Positions 28,113 through 34,673 of a stretch of 64,000 nucleotides of DNA are shown here, piece after piece; position 1 is the stretch's first letter; each line of letters begins with the position of its first letter. The notes under the pieces are model-generated. The model saw nothing but the letters and a program-made list of their open reading frames with translations, was not told the origin of the DNA and did no database searches. The stretch is from Turicimonas muris (lineage in GTDB: Bacteria; Pseudomonadota; Gammaproteobacteria; Burkholderiales; Burkholderiaceae_F). The DNA is taken from positions 671,969-735,968 of the forward strand of contig NZ_NHMP01000001.1 of the NCBI RefSeq assembly GCF_002221595.1, in the 5' to 3' direction. Made by a program: the position numbers and the translations under genes.

Positions 28113-28526
28113 CAAGTTACGGAAAGTTGTGAATTCATCAGGCCTCCTAAACTTCATTCTTAGTTTGGAGGCTTTTCTTCGAAGTTTCAGAATATCTTTG
28201 TCTTTGCTGATGAGATAACTCGGAGCAACCGAGCTTGCCAAGTCAATGAACTTTTGATCTAAAGGATCACGGCACTTTAGTGTGGATGGTGAAGGTGATT
28301 CAAAATTAATACTGTTGGCAGACCAACTGTCCAAGATTTCTTCCTGGAAAGCAGTTCCTTTGGAAAATTCCTCTCTATCTAAGACGTGTTTGAGCTCGTT
28401 AAAAGTGGCAGAGGTTCGGTAGAAACTAGCTCCGGCTTTTTTCAGTTGATGAAATAAACTGACAGCGGTTTCGTTCTTAAAGAAGTAAACATCCAGAATA
28501 AAGTTTGAGTCTAAAACTACATTCAT
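28104..28526 (-). CDS. PIN-domain protein (putative RNase toxin)
   Basis: 140 residues of the PIN_3/COG1569 type often annotated as toxin of a toxin-antitoxin pair. Acidic metal-binding residues are visible: Asp6 (VVLDSNF), Glu44 (FNELKHVL), Asp87/Asp90/Asp95 (CRDPLDQKFIDLA) and Asp109/Asp111 (ISKDKDIL). No antitoxin gene adjoins it: mdh lies only 75 bases upstream, with a terminator in between, and nagZ overlaps its 3' end convergently. It is therefore an orphan or is expressed by read-through. Confidence 0.8.
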   Translation of the reverse strand: MNVVLDSNFILDVYFFKNETAVSLFHQLKKAGASFYRTSATFNELKHVLDREEFSKGTAFQEEILDSWSANSINFESPSPSTLKCRDPLDQKFIDLASSVAPSYLISKDKDILKLRRKASKLRMKFRRPDEFTTFRNLSD

Positions 28527-28554
28527 TTTGTTTCTGCCTTTATTGAAATCCTCA

Positions 28555-28585
28555 TCAACAATAAAGCCCGGGCTGAGCCGGGCTT
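28555..28585 (-). terminator. Terminator after mdh
   Basis: On the minus strand AAGCCCGG (28578-28585) pairs with CCGGGCTT (28564-28571) around a six-base loop, followed by TTATTGTT. It separates mdh from the PIN gene. Confidence 0.75.
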
Positions 28586-28601
28586 CGTGACAAGATACTA
28601 A

Positions 28602-29591
28602 TTAAGCTTTGGCGATGAGCTCGTCTACAACGGCTCTTTCTGCTTCAAGAGCTTTAACGTTCTGAAGGATATGTTCACGTTCGAAGTCTGTCAATTCGAG
28701 ACCTTTCACAACTTCGTAGTCACCGTTGTTGCAAGTAACAGGCATTCCGAAGCACAAGCCTTCCGGAATACCGTATTCGCCGTTGGACGGAACAGCCATC
28801 GTCTGCCATTTGTCACCTGTGCCTAAAACCCAGTCATGGATATGGTCGATAGCGGCATTAGCGGCGGAAGCTGCGGAAGAGTGACCGCGGGCTTCGATAA
28901 TTGCGCTTCCTCTGGAAGCAACTGTCGGAATGAAGTAGTCAAGATACCAGTCTGTCGGGATCAAGTCTTCCGCTTTCTTGCCAGCGATCAATGTGTTAGT
29001 GATATCCGGGTACATGGTATTGCCATGGTTGCCCCAAACACAGAATTTTTCAATATCTGTAACCTTACAGCCGGTTTTTTGAGCCAACTGAGTCAAAGAG
29101 CGGTTGTGGTCCAATCTCATCATGGCTGTGAAGTTTTTCGGATTGATGTCCGGAGCGCACTTGCGGGCGATGTAGGCATTGGTATTAGCAGGATTGCCGA
29201 CAACTAAAACTTTAATGTTTCTGTCAGCATAGTTGTTGATGGCTCGGCCTTGTTCAATAAAAATCTGAGCGTTGGCATTGAGAAGGTCGGAGCGGTTCAT
29301 ATCCTTAGTTCTAGGACGGGCGCCGACTAACAAAGCGATTTGGGCGTCTTTGAATGCTTTTTTAAGGTCAGGAGTTGAAGTAATGCTGTTAAGCAATGGA
29401 AAAGCACAGTCATCTAACTCCATCTTGACGCCCTTTGCGGCTTTCATAGAACTTTCTGTGTTTCTTTCAAGCATGCACAGATCAACTGGTTGATCCATAC
29501 CGAGCATATCGCCGGCGCCGATTCTAAATAAAAGAGAGTAGCCAATTTGGCCGGCAGCACCGGTCACAACAACTTTGACAGGTTTTTTCAT
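28602..29591 (-). CDS. mdh: Malate dehydrogenase
   Basis: NAD-dependent oxidation of malate to oxaloacetate. 329 residues from ATG 29591, which has AAGGATG upstream; the frame opens 22 codons earlier but without a ribosome-binding site. Motifs: nucleotide loop [16 protein letters not shown], substrate-binding Arg in [24 protein letters not shown] and catalytic His in [12 protein letters not shown]. This is the cytosolic-type (327-330 residue) MDH typical of Betaproteobacteria. It stands alone between two terminator-bounded regions. Confidence 0.96.
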   Translation of the reverse strand: MKKPVKVVVTGAAGQIGYSLLFRIGAGDMLGMDQPVDLCMLERNTESSMKAAKGVKMELDDCAFPLLNSITSTPDLKKAFKDAQIALLVGARPRTKDMNRSDLLNANAQIFIEQGRAINNYADRNIKVLVVGNPANTNAYIARKCAPDINPKNFTAMMRLDHNRSLTQLAQKTGCKVTDIEKFCVWGNHGNTMYPDITNTLIAGKKAEDLIPTDWYLDYFIPTVASRGSAIIEARGHSSAASAANAAIDHIHDWVLGTGDKWQTMAVPSNGEYGIPEGLCFGMPVTCNNGDYEVVKGLELTDFEREHILQNVKALEAERAVVDELIAKA

Positions 29592-29657
29592 TTGTGAAGC
29601 ATCCTTTTTCTTAAATTCGTTGGATAATCTATTAATAATAAAACGCAATCCGATCAA

Positions 29658-30037
29658 AAAAGAATGTTGAGATAAATTAATTAAGATGTTCTTCCAGTTT
29701 AGTGAATCGACCGTGTCTTATCCAATAAAACAAAACGACCTGAAGAAAATTAAGCTTCCCCTGTCTGGATTATTCAATTTACCATTTTTCAATAATGCTC
29801 AACTTTTTGGTAATAAATCGAATTTTCAGATATTAAGAAAAGGCGGGTAAGCACTGTCTTTGGAGAATGCATTTTGCTCTTTTTTGTTCCAAAGAAGGAA
29901 TATAAGGCCGAAGTCAAGCTTCCTAAGGATTTTTGAATTCCGACCCAAAGTTAATTAGCTGTGTTGGAAAATGCACGCTTAATACTGCTTTTTAAAGGAG
30001 GTATGGGTCAAGCTACTTTGTGTTTGATTTAAGAGTC
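29658..30037. other. Intergenic region without recognisable gene
   Basis: About 380 AT-rich bases between the divergent mdh leader and the 3' end of the yafQ-like gene. No reading frame, hairpin or repeat stands out; it probably holds the mdh promoter, but no -35/-10 pair is convincing. Confidence 0.4.
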
Positions 30038-30316
30038 TTAATGATGTTGTGTCTCAAAGAGATCTGCATGACTTCCAGTACGCACTGCAATGATGCTCTC
30101 GGAGGTCTTTATGTATATCAGAAGCCAGTCAGATTGGATGTGAAGTTCGCGATGATTGATCCAATTGCCAATAAGTGCATGATCTTTAAACAGAGAGACG
30201 TCTTCCTCTTGAAGAAGTTTTTGAAAAACATAATCAAGCTTTTGAATATCTAAATTTCTTCGCCGGCAAGTTTTCAAATCTTTCTTGAAAGAATTGGTGA
30301 TTTCCAGATTTAGCAT
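30038..30316 (-). CDS. yafQ: YafQ-family mRNA interferase toxin
   Basis: A 92-residue RelE-superfamily toxin that cleaves mRNA in the ribosomal A site. The active-site pattern of E. coli YafQ is kept at a constant offset of four: His46 (DHALIGNW), His59, Asp63, Trp64 (HIQSDWLLIY), His83 and Phe87 (TGSHADLF). It overlaps the antitoxin gene by seven bases and is translated after it, as in other dinJ-yafQ pairs. Confidence 0.92.
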   Translation of the reverse strand: MLNLEITNSFKKDLKTCRRRNLDIQKLDYVFQKLLQEEDVSLFKDHALIGNWINHRELHIQSDWLLIYIKTSESIIAVRTGSHADLFETQHH

Positions 30317-30585
30317 TTTTCGTTTTCTAGTTCTTGGTCAACTTCATTAACTAAATCAGCAAACGAAGCGTATCGAGTAGTTTTTCCTTCCTCAGCGTCT
30401 TTCAATGCTTTAATCGTTTCTTTGTTAGGTTTTTCTATATCAAAAGGAATTTTTTGCTCTTTTACAAAAGTGACTAGGAACATCCTTACTGCATCGGAAA
30501 TTGTAAAACCCATGCTCTTTGAGAGGTCGCTTGCCTCTTTTTTCAAATCTTCATCAAGACGCAATTTTAAAAAGGTAGAAGACAT
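30310..30585 (-). CDS. dinJ: RelB/DinJ-family antitoxin
   Basis: 91 residues: N-terminal ribbon-helix-helix (STFLKLRLDEDLKKEA...MGFTISDAVRMFLVTFVKE) that dimerises and binds its own operator, and a C-terminal toxin-wrapping segment (YASFADLVNEVDQELENE). First gene of the toxin-antitoxin operon. A palindrome overlapping a TATAAT box lies just upstream, as expected for autorepression. Confidence 0.92.
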   Translation of the reverse strand: MSSTFLKLRLDEDLKKEASDLSKSMGFTISDAVRMFLVTFVKEQKIPFDIEKPNKETIKALKDAEEGKTTRYASFADLVNEVDQELENEKC

Positions 30586-30607
30586 TATTTATCCCTCGAT
30601 GGTCATT

Positions 30608-30624
30608 TTGTGTCCACAATTATA
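30608..30624 (-). promoter_or_regulatory. dinJ-yafQ promoter with overlapping operator palindrome
   Basis: On the minus strand a perfect TATAAT (30619-30624) is directly followed by the palindrome TTGTGGACACAA (30608-30619), about 25 bases before the antitoxin start. The arrangement fits repression by the ribbon-helix-helix antitoxin. No good -35 box is seen. Confidence 0.5.
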
Positions 30625-30694
30625 AAGGAGAAAGTAAGGAAGAATATTTGTAAAACCATATGAGGCATAATCTGAGGATGATTCACTAGAGAAG

Positions 30695-30710
30695 GCCTCT
30701 TAAAAGAGGC
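30695..30710 (-). terminator. Hairpin after the ZIP transporter gene
   Basis: GCCTCT and AGAGGC form a six-bp stem with a four-base loop 15 bases after the ZIP gene on the minus strand. The T run that follows is short, so termination strength is uncertain. Confidence 0.45.
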
Positions 30711-30724
30711 TGGAGAACGAAATA

Positions 30725-31627
30725 TTAATCAAACATCTGTTCAACGAGCATCAATAAGCAAAAACCGACCATAATGCCGAATGTGGCCGACAGTTGCTGG
30801 CCGCTCTTATGTGTTTCCGGAATGACTTCGTGGGAAACCACAAAAATCATGGCTCCCGCAGAAAGAGCTAAGCCAAGTGGATAAACATAGCCGAGTTGAG
30901 AGGTGAGGCTTACTCCCAATAATGCTCCGATAGGCTCCATAAGCCCGGAGAGCACACCGACGCTGACAGCCTTGAGTCTGGAAATGCCGGTACGGCATAA
31001 CGCAAGCACCACGGCAAGTCCCTCCGGCATATCTTGAAGAGCAATAGCCGCTGTAAACGGAATGCCGATATCGGTATCCTCAGCCGCAAAAGAAATACCT
31101 AAGGCCAGACCTTCCGGGACGTTGTGAATAATGATAGCGAGTACAAAAAGCCAGATCCCGGCGTTGACATTCATTTCAGGGCCTTCTTTGCCGGTAGTGA
31201 GATGCTCGTGAGGTGTGATTGCATGAATGCCTAAAAGCATAAAGACGCCCAGGAACATGCCGAAGATAACCCAAAGCATGGCAATCGTATGGTTTTGAAA
31301 TAGCTTGTCGCTGGCTTCAATACTTGGAAGGAGAAGAGAAAAGATAGCCGCAGCCAGCATCATGCCTGCGGAAGTCCCGAGCATGACATTTTCTGTTTTT
31401 AGACTCAGCTTATTCAAAAAAAATCCGGGCAAAGAGCCGACGGATGTGGCAAGAAATCCTACCATTCCTGCAGTAAACGCATAAAGAACGGGTTTGGAAT
31501 GTAGAAAAACCATCTGGTACAGTCCTTGAAGACAGAAAATCATCACAAGAACGGTTAAAAAGATGATGGTTGCCGCCCAAATTTTGTGCTTTTGTGCATA
31601 TTCTCGGACTGTGAGCTGCTGAGACAT
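30725..31627 (-). CDS. ZIP-family divalent metal transporter
   Basis: 300-residue inner-membrane protein with about eight membrane segments, of the ZupT/GufA-like ZIP family importing Zn2+ or related metals. The metal-binding intramembrane motifs are HNVPEGLALGISF (about residue 163) and LQDMPEGLAVVLAL (about residue 193). A loop HAITPHEHLTTG (about residue 134) supplies extra His. It stands alone with an AGGAGG ribosome-binding site. The exact metal cannot be told from sequence. Confidence 0.88.
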   Translation of the reverse strand: MSQQLTVREYAQKHKIWAATIIFLTVLVMIFCLQGLYQMVFLHSKPVLYAFTAGMVGFLATSVGSLPGFFLNKLSLKTENVMLGTSAGMMLAAAIFSLLLPSIEASDKLFQNHTIAMLWVIFGMFLGVFMLLGIHAITPHEHLTTGKEGPEMNVNAGIWLFVLAIIIHNVPEGLALGISFAAEDTDIGIPFTAAIALQDMPEGLAVVLALCRTGISRLKAVSVGVLSGLMEPIGALLGVSLTSQLGYVYPLGLALSAGAMIFVVSHEVIPETHKSGQQLSATFGIMVGFCLLMLVEQMFD

Positions 31628-31844
31628 TCCAAACTCCTCCTATCTTTGGAAATCATAATTTCTCAGGTTGATTGTGCGAGCAGGAAATCCGTATTCTGGG
31701 GATACGCTTGCAAACAAACAGAGAAATTAATGGATTGATTTTTAATAGTTCAAGGTTACCTAGATCCGAATAGCCGAGCGTTAAGTCATGAATAGGAAGA
31801 AACTATCTCTCAGACGGCTTTTTTAATTACGGCTACTTAAAGTC

Positions 31845-32796
31845 TTAGAACTTCTTTCTTTTCATCAAACAGGTTCTCTCAATGAAGTGGTTCCGTTCGA
31901 GCCTTCTATTTTGTAAGGTGCTGATGATGAGCTTAGACATGAGACTAATTGCCGGGGTTTCCGTATGAGTTTTGTTCTTCAAAAGCAAGATTCCAAGGTC
32001 AACGTCTCCTAAGAGAGTGGGAAGAATCTTTACTTGGCCTGATCTAATTTCTTCAGCGCAGCGCGACTCAAAAACATATGCAAAGCCGCAGTTATTCCTA
32101 AGCAGTGAAAGCACGGCCTCCGAACTTCCAACCTGCATCTGGTTCTCAAAAACAATGCCAAGCTGACTTAGATGTCTGAGAAAAAATTTCGATGGTCCGC
32201 CCGAAAGATCAGCAGAAATAAACGGAAGATTGATTTTGTTGTGTACGAGCTTAAAAGCGTTCTCTTCGATTTTTACGCTGCCTCCTACAGCAAGTACGAG
32301 AGGCTCGCTGTCCAGAGGATAAGTACTGAGCGGATGAGGATAGTCGCCGCAGTTAAACGAGATTGCTAAATCAAGTTCATTTTTTAGTACTTTATCCTTG
32401 AGTTCGTAAGCCGTGGAGGCACTTTCGGCGAGCAAAGTGACGTTGGGTGCGATTTTTTTTAAATTTTTGAAAAACGGCAGCTAACTTGTCATTGACCAGA
32501 GCATCGTTAAAGCCGACTTTTAAAGTACCAATCAATTCCTTTTCTTTGAATTTGAATTTTTCTAAAGAGGAATAGGCATCCAAAATCACTTTGATGTCCG
32601 GAAGGATTTCTTGAACTACCGCCGTCGGCCTTAAGTACCTTCCGGTCTTTTCAAAAAGCTGAACGCCTAGAAATTCTTCGAGATTTTTAATGTGAAAACT
32701 AACTGAAGATTGTGAGCAGTTATTTTCTTTTGAAGCAGCAAGAAAATTCCCGTTCCGTAGAACCGACTCGAAGATTTTTAAAGTCAAGAGGTTCAT
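31845..32796 (-). pseudogene. LysR-type transcriptional regulator, frameshifted in an A8 run
   Basis: Two overlapping minus-strand frames form one LysR regulator of about 316 residues. 32392-32796 carries the winged helix-turn-helix (NLLTLKIFESVLRNGNFLAASK...SQSSVSFHIKNLEEFLG) and the start of the effector domain; 31845-32435 carries the rest. At the T8 run 32453-32460 (A8 on the coding strand) the first frame leaves the family; with seven A the protein reads KKIAPNVTLLAESAST without a break. It is divergent from the flavoprotein gene 103 bases away, the classical layout for a LysR regulator and its target. Confidence 0.85.
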
Positions 32797-32899
32797 TGTT
32801 CAAATTTTTTGAAGTCAGATGTCAGAGAATTTACCTTTTGTTCTATCTCTCGCCAACCTATGATGAAAAGGCCTTAAGACCATCAACAAGGAGAACGAA

Positions 32900-34309
32900 A
32901 TGAAATCAAAAATGATAGTTGGATTTGTAATGACAGCATTGTGCGTAAATTTGGCATTTGCAGTCGAAGATATCCATACGGGAACGGTGGTGGTAGGAAG
33001 CGGTATTTCGGGAATGAAGGCCGCAATTGACCTTAAAACTGCTAAAAAAGATGTCGTTGTTGTAGAAAAAATGCCGTTCATGGGCGGAACGACAAACTTG
33101 GCAGCTCAATATTTTGTTGTTGTCGAAACAGAACCGCAAACTAAAGCAGGTAAAACTCTTACCGTCGCTGATTATCTCAAACGAAAAGAAAAAACAGGTC
33201 TTTCCAAAGAAGCTCTTTTGCGTGAAGCTGAGCAGCTTTATGCAGCTGACGGTATCGTCAAGTGGCTGAACGATAACGGAGCAGAACTTACGCGTGTAGT
33301 CAGTGACTACCAGATTGGCATTGCCGGCGGCACTTCTCTCGGACCTCGTCTCATGCAAGTCATGAGCAAAAAGGCAAAAGAAGTCGGTGTGCCGGTCAAA
33401 TTGAATACCAAAGCTGTCGCTTTGATTATTGAAGACGGCAAAGTCAAAGGTATAGAAGTTGAACAAGGCAAAGGTATAGAAGTTGAACAAGGCAAAGGTA
33501 TAGAAGTTGAACAAGGCAAAGAGAAATACAAGATTTTTGCAGATAATGTTGTGCTGGCAACCGGGGGCTTTGCTAATAATCCGGCATTGATGGAAAGGTA
33601 TGCTCCTGAATGGAAAGGACTTCCCACAACGACGGCCAAAGGTTCTACAGGTGACGCTATTATCTTAGGACAACCGCTTAAAGTTTTGGTTGAAGAGCCG
33701 GCAGAAGTTTACTTAAATCCTTCTATGCATTCTCAGGACGGAAACAATGTATCAATGAGCGCAGCACGCTTGGAAGGCGGCATCATCGTTAATCTCAAAG
33801 GTGAAAGGTTCTGTGATGACTACACGCCGAACTACACCACAATGTCTCGCCTAATGATGAAGCAGCCTGAAGGAAAAAGCTTCGTAATCATTGATGACAA
33901 ATCCATGAAAGCTTCTAAGAGACTGCAAGGGTTTAAGCAGAAAGGCTACTTTGTCGAGGCTCCGACAGTTGCGGAATTGGCCAAGAAAATTGGTGTTCCG
34001 GCAGAAAACCTTGAGAAAACTATCAAGCGGTACTCCGAGTTCGTAAAAAATGGAAAAGATGAAGATTTCGGCCGCAAATACAACATGAAGACCGACTTCA
34101 CCACACCTCCGTATTACGCAACTTCCACAACTCCTGGTGTGCAGACAACTCCGGGAGGTGTTAAGACAAACTCCTTTATGCAGGCTAGAACAACTGACGG
34201 AAAGATTATTCCTAATGTCTACGTTGTCGGCGAGGCCTCTAAAGGGACTGCTACGGTCTATGGAATGTGGTCAGGAACAAAAGCTGCGGAACACATCCTT
34301 TCTAAATAA
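32900..34309 (+). CDS. Exported FAD-binding fumarate-reductase-like flavoprotein
   Basis: 469 residues. A signal peptide (MKSKMIVGFVMTALCVNLAFA) sends it to the periplasm. An FAD-binding Rossmann motif follows (TVVVGSGISGMKAAIDL, then VVVVEK) and a GGTTNLAAQ loop. It belongs to the fumarate/urocanate reductase flavoprotein family, which passes electrons from quinol-linked cytochromes to organic acceptors. The C-terminal HGxNRxGGNA substrate segment is replaced by GEASKGTATVYGMWSG, so the acceptor may not be fumarate. Residues 183-206 are three identical copies of KGIEVEQG. A LysR regulator is divergent upstream. Confidence 0.88.
   Translation: MKSKMIVGFVMTALCVNLAFAVEDIHTGTVVVGSGISGMKAAIDLKTAKKDVVVVEKMPFMGGTTNLAAQYFVVVETEPQTKAGKTLTVADYLKRKEKTGLSKEALLREAEQLYAADGIVKWLNDNGAELTRVVSDYQIGIAGGTSLGPRLMQVMSKKAKEVGVPVKLNTKAVALIIEDGKVKGIEVEQGKGIEVEQGKGIEVEQGKEKYKIFADNVVLATGGFANNPALMERYAPEWKGLPTTTAKGSTGDAIILGQPLKVLVEEPAEVYLNPSMHSQDGNNVSMSAARLEGGIIVNLKGERFCDDYTPNYTTMSRLMMKQPEGKSFVIIDDKSMKASKRLQGFKQKGYFVEAPTVAELAKKIGVPAENLEKTIKRYSEFVKNGKDEDFGRKYNMKTDFTTPPYYATSTTPGVQTTPGGVKTNSFMQARTTDGKIIPNVYVVGEASKGTATVYGMWSGTKAAEHILSK
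33446..33517 (+). repeat. Three perfect 24-bp tandem repeats inside the flavoprotein gene
   Basis: Copies at 33446-33469, 33470-33493 and 33494-33517 are identical at DNA level and encode KGIEVEQG. Copy number change stays in frame. The copies lie on the beta strand and loop where related proteins have a single V.GIEV segment. Confidence 0.95.
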
Positions 34310-34325
34310 ATTGTTTTAGTCATAA

Positions 34326-34358
34326 AAACCTGAGGTTTCTTTTCTGCCTCAGGTTTCC
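34326..34358 (+). terminator. Terminator after the exported flavoprotein
   Basis: AAACCTGAGG (34326-34335) pairs perfectly with CCTCAGGTTT (34347-34356) around an 11-base loop. It lies 16 bases after the stop codon. Confidence 0.7.
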
Positions 34359-34673
34359 TACGTTTGCAGTCTTGATTTAACGGCTGAAACACTTGTTCTC
34401 GGTCTCCGAAAAAGCTGTTTTCAGAAGTCATTCTTGTTCAAGACATCAGTTTTCTCCTTTAGTCTATTCTTTAGACAAATTCAAATTTCCTCCTTTGTCG
34501 TATTCTTCCTCTCAAAACAAGCTCAGCTTCTAACCTCTCAGGACAAATTTATGGGAGAGACGAATCATAAAAAAGTTTTCTCTAAATTACCTGACGTCTA
34601 TAATTGATCGAATTTAGCAGGCCTTATTTCTCGTACCCAATGCACTTTTCTAAGTGCCTAAAAGGTGAAAAAA
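34359..34673 (+). promoter_or_regulatory. Leader and candidate promoter of the odh operon
   Basis: About 310 bases without a gene. A perfect TATAAT at 34599-34604 lies 70 bases before the sucA start; its -35 region is poor (TTTTCT-like), so an activator or a different element may help. Shine-Dalgarno AAAAGGTGA at 34660-34668 lies five bases before TTG 34674. Confidence 0.4.

Noticed and set aside
31628..31844. Metal-responsive riboswitch upstream of the ZIP gene
   Set aside because: Only weak short hairpins are seen and no Mn2+ or Ni/Co riboswitch consensus; not supportable.
33446..33517. Three 24-bp direct repeats as a CRISPR-like array
   Set aside because: The copies touch without spacers and lie in frame within a conserved gene.
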